Source of the DNA: Welwitschia mirabilis
Lineage: Eukaryota > Gnetophyta > Gnetopsida > Welwitschiales
Direction: 5' to 3'
DNA length: 26,061 bases
NCBI GenBank assembly: GCA_051453625.1
Contig: JBOZIK010000001.1
Span: forward strand, 58,140,632 to 58,166,692
The notes under the pieces are model-generated. The model did no database searches, was not told where the DNA came from, and saw nothing but the letters and a program-made list of their open reading frames with translations. Made by a program: the position numbers and the translations under genes. Below are positions 1 through 9,957 of the stretch, piece after piece (position 1 is the stretch's first letter; each line of letters begins with the position of its first letter).

Positions 1-132
1 AAAATTATGTAAAGCTTTCATATAAGTCATAAAATTCACTGATTTCAAACATAAGAAGCTATTTTTCCATGATATGAACCAAATCATAATTATCAAGATG
101 ACATTAATTAAGAAAAATGGGTTATTTACTAT

Positions 133-242
133 GTCATTGGGACAACTCATGTAAAATAACTATTGTCCCTCATGTCGTTGGGATAACTTATGCAAAATGA
201 TAGTCATCTAGTCAGTTATTAGAATAACCACTACAAAATGAT
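133..242. repeat. Three degenerate tandem copies of a ~39-bp unit
   Basis: Three successive units begin near 133, 174 and 211. Each runs roughly 'gtc(a/g)ttgggayaac' followed by 'ay(g/t)yaaaatra'. The third copy is the most diverged. They lie in the presumed U3 part of the first gypsy LTR, where short tandem repeats are common and may hold promoter elements; that role is inference. Confidence 0.55.
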
Positions 243-513
243 GTTTAAATAAGTGCAAATGAATAGGATTTAGCAATTGTTCCCTATATTCTTAGGACAA
301 TACCGAAGACAACAATCATCATAGGTTCAATAGTCGACATGTGTTGAGTGTCAATTGGTGGTTGGAGTGGTCATCCATCATGTCATGGGAATAATACAAA
401 GAATAAGAAATAAAACAGTTTGTAAAACTAATCTAATTTTTGTGAAAGAAGACATATTAATAGTGCCTTTTTAATTCACACCTCTTAGCAACCCTTAACC
501 ATTCATCCCAAAC

Positions 514-522
514 TATAAATAG
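514..522 (+). promoter_or_regulatory. TATA box of LTR 1
   Basis: The sequence tataaatag is a near-ideal plant TATA box. It lies in the putative LTR about 600 bases before the primer-binding site, so LTR transcription would start near 545. The LTRs near 16845 and 18910 carry weaker TATA-like motifs in a similar place. Confidence 0.5.
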
Positions 523-1121
523 ATCCTTTTGGGCCTCATTCTAAATCTTCTTTTTTTATTTGAATTCTTATGATTATTGTATATTATTGGAGGTAAGGAT
601 ATCCATCTTACTTGAGAGAAGGATTGCCTTGATGTTATGTAGTGAATCTTTCATTTAAAACTTATGAATTAGAACTCTTTTTAAATAATTTATTATTTCT
701 TCCTTAAAACGTATCTTAATTGCAATGAAAATGACATGAATTTGTAATTGACATATGCTATAAGGACCAATCTAAGTGAGAGTATATTAGAAATTTAATT
801 AATTAATTGCATTATATTTGCATTAATTCTACATTATATTGCATTTTATTTCATTCCATTTCATTGTAGTTTGCCTTCATCCTTGCATTGTTTAATTTGA
901 TTTCCTATAAAGAAAAATTTAAAAATATATTATTCTCCTCTTTTAAAATCAATTTTTCAAATTTATTTTAGAAGTCTTCTCTAAGTATATGACACGTAGA
1001 TTGATTTCACTATGCAAATGTGTATTATGTGTAATTAGATTATTATCTTTTCAAGTGCTGTAAGTAAAAATTAATCTTTAGAATATCAGAATTGGAAGCA
1101 CAACTATGCATGATGACATTT

Positions 1122-1139
1122 TGATGCCATTACTAGTGA
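1122..1139 (+). other. Primer-binding site, tRNA-Asp type, decayed (element 1)
   Basis: TGATGCCATTACTAGTGA aligns without gaps to the 18-base tRNA-Asp primer-binding site used by Athila-type elements (known from the family). All but one difference are C-to-T or G-to-A transitions; the exception is one G-to-T. It lies between the LTR-like region and gag, where the minus-strand DNA primer should anneal. Confidence 0.7.
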
Positions 1140-2040
1140 AGACTTTAAGGAAAAAAGAAGATTTTCATTACTCATGTAAGTATCTTAAATGTACTTAAAA
1201 TTGTTTTTTTAAGTAGTGTGTATTTTACCCTCTTGGATTTACTTACAAATTGTTTTATTATCTTTTGGTATATAAGTAATTTCTTGATTATCCATATGAA
1301 GTGCACTTTAATCTCATTTTCTTACTAATTTTAATTTTTATTTCTTGTAATTTCCCTTCTATTAATTTCAAGTACAATCTTAATTTAAGGGATTTATATT
1401 TTAAATCAGTAATTTATAATTTAGAAATCATTAATCTTAGCATTTTATATTTTCTAAAATTATTTTTTATAAGCCTATTCCTTCTTTGAAGGAGATTGTT
1501 CACTCTTGTTAAATCTACCCCTCACACTTCATGTGATTTTGGGGATTACGACATTAATTATTATTCTCAACAAACTTGGCCTACACTTTACACTTCATGC
1601 AATCTGAGTAAGTACCACATTATTTGATGTAGCATACTCATTACACCTTTGATTAATCTTACAGATTATTACCACTTAAATGTAAAGAAGTTTGTATAAC
1701 ATAATTTGATCTTATAGAGTAATGATAAATAGCAACAAAGGCAAACACGCTTATGAAAGATGTTTCCTTAAAGAAATAATTAATGATGATTTGGTGGACT
1801 TAAATTCAAGGACTTGAGGAGAGAAATAAAAGTTTATTTCTTTGTTTAAGTAAGATAATTACTTTTCATTTAATATTTCTTATTTGAAAATTTTTGAAAA
1901 TCAATCAAGTTCTAATAAAAATTCCACCTTTTCTCCTTTGGTTAATCATCCTAATACTCCTATCTCTATGAAATTCAACAAATGTTCACATAAAACACCA
2001 AGAGGCTCTAGTTTAAATGTTAGTTTAAAGGATATGTTAG
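1140..2040 (+). other. Untranslated leader of gypsy element 1
   Basis: AT-rich sequence between the primer-binding site and the gag fragment. I see no recognisable protein, RNA gene or repeat. The last ~200 bases probably encoded the gag N-terminus, but stops break every frame and I cannot fix a start. A 62-codon open frame at 1301-1489 is Leu/Ile/Phe-rich and looks like chance in AT-rich DNA. Confidence 0.4.
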
Positions 2041-2465
2041 CTCACAAATAGAGGTAACTTCAACAACTAGTTAACCAACACATCGAAGATGATATAGAAT
2101 TAAAGAACTTGAATGCCTATCCTACCTTTTCTAGAGAACCTAATGAAGGCCCGTTTTAACACATAGTTGAGATTAAACAACTCATCCTTACTTTAAGAAA
2201 TGGAAAAAATAAAATTTTAGATAGAAACTACATGATTATCTTTCCCTTTACCCTTAGAAAAAAAGTGAAAAATTGTCTTAAAACCATCAAATACAAAAGC
2301 CTTTGGAGTTGGAATCAAGTTTAAGAAGTCTTTATCAAATGATTTATAAATGAGACAATTATGAGGATAAGAAGAAATTAGGTAATTAATTTCCAACACT
2401 ACCAACATAAAGATTACTCCTTAACGTATGAAATATTTTTTATAGTTGTGTCATTCAACCCAGTA
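2041..2465 (+). pseudogene. gag: gag fragment of Ty3/gypsy element 1
   Basis: The plus-strand reading aligns with the better gag copy at 20330-20700. Both carry a 'TFSREPNEGP/TFTREPNEDP' segment, then 'FPFTLRKK/FPITLRDK', then a 'W(S/N)WNQV' segment. These belong to the central gag domain of plant gypsy elements (retrotransposon gag family), which forms the capsid of virus-like particles. Stops interrupt it, for example after EGPF, after WNQV and before FINET; several replace Gln or Arg of the related copies. Homology stops abruptly near 2465, within a few bases of where the gag copy at 17120-17437 also ends. It is non-functional. Confidence 0.8.
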
Positions 2466-2616
2466 AATGAGTGATGGAAAGCTTATATAATAAAATAAGT
2501 GTATAAAATATTAGAAACAATATCATAAATTGTAAAATAATGCTAAAAAGATGTAGAAATTATTGTTGCTAACCTAAAATAAGCACACATCATTAAATAA
2601 AAATACATCAAAGGCT
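2466..2616. other. Short AT-rich segment between gag fragment and LINE
   Basis: No recognisable coding or repeat signal. It is the left flank of the LINE insertion. If the LINE is removed, it would join the sequence that begins at 7635. Confidence 0.4.
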
Positions 2617-2629
2617 TACTAAATAACTA
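2617..2629. repeat. Target-site duplication of the LINE, left copy
   Basis: tactaaataacta directly abuts the LINE poly(A) end. It matches tattaaataacta at 7622-7634 in 12 of 13 bases, with one C/T difference. The pair brackets the LINE exactly as target-primed reverse transcription predicts. Confidence 0.7.
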
Positions 2630-2640
2630 TTTTTTTTTTT
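2630..2640 (-). other. Poly(A) tail at the LINE 3' end
   Basis: Eleven T on the plus strand (A on the LINE strand) sit immediately beside the left target-site duplication. A 3' poly(A) tail is a hallmark of L1-type elements. Confidence 0.75.
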
Positions 2641-2649
2641 AAAAAACCA

Positions 2650-5600
2650 ATAAGCTATCTTCATTTGTATTACTTATATGAGAAGATTACATCATAAGCT
2701 ATTGCATTGGGATCAATTTATAAAATCCCATTTTACTATACAAAACCTAACCCCTTACAGAAGTCTACATTTCTCAAGAAATCTTAAATATCTATTCAAT
2801 AAATTCTCTCTTTGGAGCTCCTTCAGATGGATATGGATCTCAAACTGTATTTACTTATAGTGTTTCTTCACTTCTGATCTTTTACTTTGAAATATTGTGG
2901 TGTTGCACTCATTCCAGGCATCGTACACAATAGCTGCAAAAGAGGCACTAAGAATTTTATGCTTTATTCCACTTTCTCTACAACCATATGTGAGCATCCT
3001 TGTCCATGTTTTTAATGAGTTTGGAATAGTATTGTGCCCAATCTAGATAATTACCTTCTAAAGAAAGTCATTTACCCAAAAACATTGAAAATAGAGGTGA
3101 GAGATGGATTCTATATTTTCATTACACAACACATAGTTTTGGTCTATTGTTTGGAATTCCATTTTATTCATCCTTTCTCTTGTAAATGGCCTACCTTTTA
3201 CTGTAATCTAGAGCTGAAATGAGTGTTTAGAAATATTTAGTATTCCCCACACAAATTTGGCTAGTGGAAACTTCAAATCTATCTTTGTTAGCTCCTCATA
3301 ATAGATTTTTATTGGGAATTTCCTTTGTGGGTTTTAGAATTTAAACTTGTTGTGGAATATTTGCTATGCTTTCTCTCTCAGGTTTAGGATTTTCCTCCAA
3401 TTCCAACTAATGTCACTAGGTGGAGAGTATGTCCATATAACCTTCCCTTTTAGATACACTTCATGGACCCATTTAACCCAAAGAGAGTCTTTTTTTTGTG
3501 GATTAGCCACAGGTACTTCATGACTGGTGCCTTATTCCAATGCTTCACGTTTTTGATGTTAAGGCCTCCTTTTGACTTTGGGAAGCAAACTACATCCTAG
3601 CTCACATGAGCCTTTTTTGAAATATGCTTTGGCTTCATAGGAAGGAGCGACAGATTGATGTAATTCTTTTGATAACTTCTTTAGAAAATAGAAATATTTG
3701 GGCCCAGTAGACTTGAATAGAAAATAGAACTAAATTCACTAATTGGCATCTACCAGCATAGGATAAGTATCTAATGGCCCACGAATTTATTCTACATGTT
3801 ATTCTTTCACAAATGAATAAGCAGTCTTCTTTTGTCCATCTTGTAGAGGAGAGAGGCATACCTAGATATTTCATTAGGAAGTGCCCCTGGGTAAAGCCTA
3901 TTATGGAGCATATATCTTTTTGAATTTCCTCACTAACACCACTTATATAGGCTATGGACTTCTGATTATTTGCCTATAGACTTGAGCTATTTGAGAATTC
4001 CTTAAAGGCCTTCATAAGAATTTGCACTGAGGGAGTGTTGGCTTTAGAAAAGAGGAGGAGTTCATCTGCAAAACATAAGCCTGCCAGTTGTGCTTTCTTG
4101 TACATAGGATAAAACCTAAACTCTGGGGTTTTCATCATCATTTTTAAGATTCTAAAGAAGTATTCCATGCTATTGACAAAGAGGAGGGGCTAGATTAGAT
4201 CACCTTGTCTTAGTCCTCTTTTGCCTTTAAAGAATCCTTGTGTACCACCATTAGAAGATAAATGAAATGTTGGGGATGAGATGCATACCATAATCCACTT
4301 GATAAATTTCTAAGATAACTTTAAACTTGTGAGCATGCTTTTGATAAATCTCCACTCTATGATATCATAGGCCTTCCTAAGATTAATTTTGAAGATGCAT
4401 CGTGGTGAAGAATGTTTCCTATTGTAATGTCTTAACATATCTTGATATATGAGTATATTATGTGCAATGGACCTCTCCTATATAAATGCTTCCTAGTCCT
4501 TACTAATTATAGTTGGGAGGATGATCTTCATTGGGTTGTTAAGGATTTTAGAGATGGCCTTATATATTATATTACAACATGCTATTGGCCTAAACTCATT
4601 TGCATTCTATGGGTTTTGCACTTTAGGAATTAGAGTAATGTGAAATTCAGCTCCTTTGGTAGTTTACAACTTTTAAATAAGACTTTGATGGCTTTGCATA
4701 TGTCATTTCCTATTATATCCTAAGCCTTTTGTAAAAATCACTCCCATAACCATCTGGCCCTAGGCTCTTATTTTCATTGATTAAAAATAAATCATTTGTT
4801 ATTTCCTTGTTATTAACAGGCTTGATAATCTCAATTTTCTACTCATTGCTGAATAAGGATCCTGCTCTACATATATCATGGTTAATTGGAGTTATTGTCT
4901 ACTCTTTGCCAATCAGATCAATGAAGTAGGTTACCAAGTGATTTGTAATCTTATCAAGTGTTGTTAACAGATTACCATTACTATTTTTTAGGTTAAGAAT
5001 CTTATTATTATATCTTCTCATTTTAATTGCTACATGAAAATAGTGGGAGTTATGATCACCAAGTTGAAGCAAAGAAATTTTTGATTTTTTTTATATAAGA
5101 TTGATAATCATGGGATATAGTAGCATATTATTTTATTTGTCTTTGTTCTTCCTTTTGTAAATTTTGATTTGCTAGGTGGTTATGGATTTGCATTTGTACA
5201 CATAGCAGAGATTCTCTAGTCTTCCTATATTTTGCTTCAATATCACCATATTAAAAGGTATTGAGCATTTTAAGCTTATGTCTTAGCTTGATTATATTTT
5301 TCTTTATACCTTCCCATTCTCTATCGTCTCTCAGTCTAATCCATGATTGTTTTATTAGATTATAAAATTATTTTGCATTACTCTAAAAGTTTACATTTTT
5401 AAAGGACCTATTTCGTTTATTTCATATTTGGTTTATTTTGATCACAATTGGCGTATGATTAGACACTCCTTTCGATAACAGAAATACCACTGCATCTAGA
5501 TGTTTGTCCAGTCAAGCCTCATTGCATAATACATGACCTATTTTTGAGAAGATTCTCTTATCTTCTAGCTGCTTATTATTTAATGTTTATGAACTACCAC

Positions 5601-6136
5601 TGTTCTTCAATTCAATTAAGTCACAGTTATCTATGCATTCTTGGAGGCCCTTTATTTCACTATGGGTAACTAGGGTATTACCCTATCTTCCATCTCTATG
5701 TAAGGCATAGTTAAAGTCCTAAAAAGGATTCAATGTTCATCAATGTTTAGGTTCACCTCTTTTATGTCTTTCCATAAGGATAGCCTTTTGTTTTGATAAT
5801 TTTGAGCATAGATTGTAGTCAAAAAGTATTTTTGGTTTGAATTAGTTAGTTGTGCACTTGCATAAATCATTTGATCTATGCTTTTAAGGATTTGGATTTG
5901 CATTCTATCGCTTTTCCAAAGAATCCATATTTGGCTTTTTCCATTGTTATTATGGTTAATAAAGGAGCCCTAACCCTCCAATAGAGTTTGTGAATTTCCT
6001 AAGCCTTTTCTATTATGATTTTTACCTTACCTATATCAAAAAAATCTAAAGAGTGTTAAGAACAAAAAGTCGAGATCTCCCTTTGCTTGTGAGGATCATT
6101 TAGCCCTCTAATATTTCAATATCCTATGTTATCCAT
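2650..6136 (-). pseudogene. LINE ORF2: endonuclease and reverse transcriptase, broken
   Basis: The likely start ATG is at 6136, followed by 'MDNIGY' and 'NIRGLNDPHKQ', the usual opening of plant LINE endonuclease. The endonuclease (about 6136-5400) keeps 'DFNYALH', but the terminal SDH motif reads SNH at 5458-5460. The reverse transcriptase (about 4860-3900) shows 'GPDGYGSDFY', 'RKAYD', 'GKRGLRQGD' and the catalytic box read as FADE at 4061-4072. Motif A reads KINLRKAYD, so its catalytic Asp (4382-4384) is Asn. The thumb/connection segment with 'MKYLGMPLSSTRW' and 'INSWAIRYLSYAGR' lies at 3635-3874. The C-terminal part down to about 2650 is too decayed to confirm the usual zf-RVT domain. Frameshifts and stops occur throughout. 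ORF2 would nick target DNA and copy the LINE RNA into it. Confidence 0.88.
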
Positions 6137-6196
6137 GCCCCATGGTGGAGGTGATATTATCCAAGAAAGCTAGCCCACTCTTACTCTTGATTTGCC

Positions 6197-6212
6197 TTTT
6201 TTTTTTTTTTTT
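6197..6212 (-). repeat. A16 run between LINE ORF1 and ORF2
   Basis: Sixteen consecutive T on the plus strand read as A16 on the LINE strand, about 60 bases before the ORF2 start codon. It may be simple slippage or a scar of a rearrangement that removed the end of ORF1. Confidence 0.6.
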
Positions 6213-6224
6213 AATCTTCATGCA

Positions 6225-7429
6225 CAGTCCATTGGTTATAATCATCTTCTTGTAGTTCTAGTCCTTGATATTGTGTCTTGCCTAGTGTTTTCTCTTCAGA
6301 TCTAGTTGCGGGAGTCTAATCCAAACTAGATCTTAAATAGCTTCCTTGAGGCTATTCTACATTTTCATACTCCAATTCTTAACTATGACTAGTTTGGAAT
6401 CAAAATTATAACATCCTCCCTAAAGAGCACTATTTTTCCTTTCATCATTAGCAAATCTAACTATATACATTCCGTTTCTCATCAAATAGATTTTTTCTAT
6501 ATTATATTTTCCCTAAATCCTATGNNNNNNNNNNNNNNNNNNNNNNNNNNNNNNNNNNNNNNNNNNNNNNNNNNNNNNNNNNNNNNNNNNNNNNNNNNNN
6601 NNNNNNNNNNNNNNNNNNNNNNNNNNNNNNNNNNNNNNNNNNNNNNNNNNNNNNNNNNNNNNNNNNNNNNNNNNNNNNNNNNNNNNNNNNNNNNNNNNNN
6701 NNNNNNNNNNNNNNNNNNNNNNNNNNNNNNNNNNNNNNNNNNNNNNNNNNNNNNNNNNNNNNNNNNNNNNNNNNNNNNNNNNNNNNNNNNNNNNNNNNNN
6801 NNNNNNNNNNNNNNNNNNNNNNNNNNNNNNNNNNNNNNNNNNNNNNNNNNNNNNNNNNNNNNNNNNNNNNNNNNNNNNNNNNNNNNNNNNNNNNNNNNNN
6901 NNNNNNNNNNNNNNNNNNNNNNNNNNNNNNNNNNNNNNNNNNNNNNNNNNNTGGAAAAAACCCTACATAACAATTTGGGGAGGGTTTACACCTAGAACAA
7001 AGTAGACCAAGGAATATTTCTAGTATTCTATTTCATTTTGAACCTCTATTTTTTCTATCTTTGCGATTTTGACATTTTTTTTTCCTATTAGTTCTACATA
7101 TTAAAGTTTCATGCTAGAATTTGCTAGTTTACTTGCATTAAATTTGTCCAAAATTTAGAGTTTGATTGCTAAGGAGGGAATGGTACCTGATTCATTTGTA
7201 GTTGATGCCTATTCTAATGTGGCTAGAGTTTGTTAGATGCCTCATTATTTTTGCCTTCCTCTTGTCCTTTCTTTCCTGAGCATCGTGAGTTTCCTTCATT
7301 TTCTTCATGGTCCATTATAAGCCACTATAGGGTTGAGTGTGCTACCCTAGTTGTTTTCTTTAGCGGTCCTTGTTCAATGGTGTCCTTATCACCTACGCTT
7401 TCTTTTGTGCCATTTTTTCCCTTTGCCAT
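6225..7429 (-). pseudogene. LINE ORF1: DUF4283-like RNA-binding protein, broken
   Basis: The proposed start ATG at 7429 opens 'MAKGKNGTKES', a basic N-terminus common in plant LINE ORF1 proteins, followed by a polar, charged stretch. Near 6960-7010 the minus strand reads 'FVLGVNPPQIVM', and after the assembly gap (6525-6951), around 6330-6480, it reads 'NGMYIVRFANDERKNSAL' and 'VWIRLPQLDLK'. These are typical of the DUF4283 domain in plant LINE ORF1, thought to bind element RNA. Homology fades after LDLK near 6300, so the C-terminal zinc-knuckle part is missing or unreadable. Several stops replace Gln or Glu codons. Confidence 0.75.
6525..6951. other. Assembly gap inside LINE ORF1
   Basis: A run of 427 N. 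The minus-strand frames either side are both ORF1 DUF4283-like, so the gap probably covers more of the same protein. Open frames drawn across the N run carry no information. Confidence 0.95.
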
Positions 7430-7621
7430 GACTGTGGCGTGCATTAGTAATATGCTAAGATGTGCCAGGGAAACCTGACTCAAAACTAGATCCAGACAGT
7501 TGGGGAGTCGTCTTCTATTCCACTGGCATCTAGGAGAATAGACATCATAGTTTCAGGGTTTCTCTGGTTACTAACACAGGATGCGAAGCGCTAAAAAATT
7601 TCTCAAAAAAATAAATTCTTT
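7430..7621 (-). promoter_or_regulatory. LINE 5' untranslated region, GC-richer than surroundings
   Basis: This stretch upstream of the ORF1 start is clearly less AT-rich than the rest of the window and holds a few CpG sites (for example gcgaagcgc near 7582). Plant L1-type elements carry an internal promoter here. I see no specific box, so the promoter role rests on position only. Confidence 0.4.
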
Positions 7622-7634
7622 TATTAAATAACTA
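7622..7634. repeat. Target-site duplication of the LINE, right copy
   Basis: tattaaataacta is the partner of 2617-2629, with one transition between them. It marks the LINE 5' end. Confidence 0.7.
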
Positions 7635-8437
7635 CTTAAGACTTAATCATTTAGTTTAAAATTCATCATCACAATATCATTGTGATGAAGTTACTTGAAC
7701 TAGTCAGATTATTTATTTAAGCTTAATTACTAAGTACATATATTACACTAAAGAAAAATACTAAAAGAAATAAAATATAATAGCAATTAAATGAACTACT
7801 GAGTAATACTTATTTTTAAGTACTAAAATTATCCTAGTTTATGATCAGCTACATAAACAAGAGTAAGATTGAAGTAATATTACCTTTATAAGTAATAAAT
7901 TAGGTACATAATGATATTTAAATGCTTTTTAACTTTAATTTAAATATTAATTGTTACATCAAGATGGACTAACAAATCATATCCTTCTTTACAGGTAATA
8001 CTATGGAATGTAAGAAAATGTTATTGACATCTTTGTAGGCTAGCTAAAGTTTTCTCTTTTGATCTTCTTGATTTATCTATATCTAAAACCTTTTTGCCAA
8101 AAAGATCTATACCTTTGGTTATGATCATCTTATTATACCCTTATTAGTTTTTTTATTTTCATTCTTTTATTTTGAGGAATATGTATATGGTTAGGGTTGT
8201 TATGTTGATTCACTACCTCAACCTTCTCTCTTATCTTCATGTCATTTGGCATTCTATACCTGAAACATAATAATGAAATACATACATGCTAACCTGCTAA
8301 CATAATAACTCACTAACCTATTGATTAGTAAGCATAAAAATGATTAAAAACATCTATTTGCTAATAATATATATGATCAACACAAGGAAAAATACTTTAT
8401 TAGTAAGTAGAATTTACATAAAATTTGTCCTCATCAA
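7635..8437 (-). mobile_element. Possible 3' LTR of an unassigned minus-strand element, cut by the LINE
   Basis: Read on the minus strand from 8437 downward, the segment begins TTGATGAGGAC just after a purine-rich stretch preceded by 'cttaagtttg'. That resembles the polypurine-tract/LTR junction of several plant gypsy elements. The segment is AT-rich with no clear protein. If this is an LTR, it would resume at 2616 on the other side of the LINE. No second LTR copy was found by eye, so the call is tentative. Confidence 0.3.
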
Positions 8438-8453
8438 TTCCCTCAAACTTAAG
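8438..8453 (-). other. Polypurine-tract-like sequence
   Basis: The minus strand reads cttaagtttgagggaa, followed at once by TTGATGAGGAC. Plant gypsy elements often have 'cttaagtttggggga' just before the 3' LTR, where it primes plus-strand DNA. It lies just after the minus-strand coding remnants, the expected place. Confidence 0.4.
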
Positions 8454-8499
8454 TTTTTGTTAGTTTCTTAACAAACAAAATATTTAAAAGAGATAAATA

Positions 8500-8930
8500 A
8501 AATAAAAACCTTATTATTTCTATTTCCTTTTTTTGAAAATAAATGGCTGCTCCTCGTTGGATTTTAACTCTTTTCTTTATTTAATTGGCTAAGTACATCA
8601 TTTTGCTTTTTTCAAAGCCTCTAAGTTTTTTTTGTTCTTTCTAAATAGTAGGATCATTCAAATATATGACCTCTATTTCTACCTACTTTGGAGCTACTTT
8701 TCTATATAACATATACCTTATAGAGGAGACCTTATTTTGGGTGGTTCTATATAACTTTAGGGTGCATGTTATATTTCTAGAGCTAATCTAATTTATGATT
8801 CTAATCTTGAGGTTTATCGCAAAGGAACTATATACATGTCTAATGAGTCTTTAATTTCTAACTTTGAAAAAATATCTTCAAATATGCCTTTGAGCATAGT
8901 TATGTTCTAAATAATTTAATCTATAAAAGA
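8500..8930 (-). pseudogene. Unassigned minus-strand coding remnant C
   Basis: From about 8928 downward the minus strand reads 'MLKGIFEDIFSKLEIKDSL', then with stops and a likely frameshift continues through Arg/Lys-rich sequence including 'KVSSIRYMLYRKVAPK' and 'KKRVKI'. The amino-acid make-up is protein-like rather than random, and several stops sit where Gln would fit. I do not recognise the family. It ends close to the polypurine-like stretch at 8438-8453, so it could be the last gene of an LTR element. A short basic segment at 8000-8280 ('RMPNDMKIREKVEVVNQ') may be a further piece. Confidence 0.4.
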
Positions 8931-9128
8931 ACATAAATACTAAAAATCCTAAGAAGACATCTCAAAAATGTTAACATTTGTTCACATTCTTCAGAAATTC
9001 TACAAAATTTTTTTTATAATACCATTCAAAATTTTTTTGCATTTTCTCATTAAAATTTCCATTTCCTTCTACACAAATTCAATTTGCAATGATCTCATAT
9101 CTCTTTTGAATTTATCAAAAATGTGCAT

Positions 9129-9854
9129 NNNNNNNNNNNNNNNNNNNNNNNNNNNNNNNNNNNNNNNNNNNNNNNNNNNNNNNNNNNNNNNNNNNNNNNN
9201 NNNNNNNNNNNNNNNNNNNNNNNNNNNNNNNNNNNNNNNNNNNNNNNNNNNNNNNNNNNNNNNNNNNNNNNNNNNNNNNNNNNNNNNNNNNNNNNNNNNN
9301 NNNNNNNNNNNNNNNNNNNNNNNNNNNNNNNNNNNNNNNNNNNNNNNNNNNNNNNNNNNNNNNNNNNNNNNNNNNNNNNNNNNNNNNNNNNNNNNNNNNN
9401 NNNNNNNNNNNNNNNNNNNNNNNNNNNNNNNNNNNNNNNNNNNNNNNNNNNNNNNNNNNNNNNNNNNNNNNNNNNNNNNNNNNNNNNNNNNNNNNNNNNN
9501 NNNNNNNNNNNNNNNNNNNNNNNNNNNNNNNNNNNNNNNNNNNNNNNNNNNNNNNNNNNNNNNNNNNNNNNNNNNNNNNNNNNNNNNNNNNNNNNNNNNN
9601 NNNNNNNNNNNNNNNNNNNNNNNNNNNNNNNNNNNNNNNNNNNNNNNNNNNNNNNNNNNNNNNNNNNNNNNNNNNNNNNNNNNNNNNNNNNNNNNNNNNN
9701 NNNNNNNNNNNNNNNNNNNNNNNNNNNNNNNNNNNNNNNNNNNNNNNNNNNNNNNNNNNNNNNNNNNNNNNNNNNNNNNNNNNNNNNNNNNNNNNNNNNN
9801 NNNNNNNNNNNNNNNNNNNNNNNNNNNNNNNNNNNNNNNNNNNNNNNNNNNNNN
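9129..9854. other. Assembly gap
   Basis: A run of 726 N separating remnants B and C. Long open frames spanning it are artefacts of N. Confidence 0.95.
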
Positions 9855-9957
9855 TGCTTTTTAAATGTTCTTCAAACCTATTAATAAAATTGTATAACTT
9901 CTAGAAGTAATAGTTAAGGCTATATGACATAGCCAATTCCTTACACCTAAACCCAAT

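Larger units (their letters stand above)
1..1115 (+). mobile_element. Probable 5' LTR of gypsy element 1, left edge outside the window
   Basis: The segment is followed by a tRNA-Asp-like primer-binding site at 1122-1139 and a gag fragment at 2041-2465, the expected order for a plus-strand Ty3/gypsy element. It holds a TATA box at 514-522. The text after it ('gatatccatctta...' onward) resembles in layout the LTRs at 16.4-17.1 kb and 18.5-19.5 kb, including an AT-rich stretch before the 3' end. I cannot place the 5' TG end, and no second copy of this LTR is visible for comparison. The 3' limit is inferred from the primer-binding site. Confidence 0.5.
2630..7621 (-). mobile_element. Near full-length plant LINE (L1-type non-LTR retrotransposon), decayed
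   Basis: Read on the minus strand, the order is a GC-richer 5' region (7430-7621), ORF1 with a DUF4283-like domain, a 16-base A run, ORF2 with endonuclease, reverse transcriptase and C-terminal region, and a poly(A) tail of 11 bases at 2630-2640. The 13-bp target-site duplications at 2617-2629 and 7622-7634 fit a single insertion of about 5.0 kb, including a 427-base assembly gap. Plant L1-type LINEs are usually about 5-7 kb, so it may be close to complete although part of ORF1 seems missing. Many stops and catalytic changes show it is dead. Confidence 0.85.

Noticed and set aside
2217-2408. Minus-strand open frame of 63 codons
   Set aside because: Antisense to the gag fragment that matches two other gag copies on the plus strand.
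6497-6995. Long open frames on both strands across the N run
   Set aside because: Almost all residues are unknown; they are open only because N is not a stop. The same holds for frames over 8968-9884 and 10857-11391.
7230-7478. 82-codon plus-strand open frame rich in Ser/Pro/Phe
   Set aside because: It is antisense to the LINE 5' region and ORF1 start, which have a better explanation.
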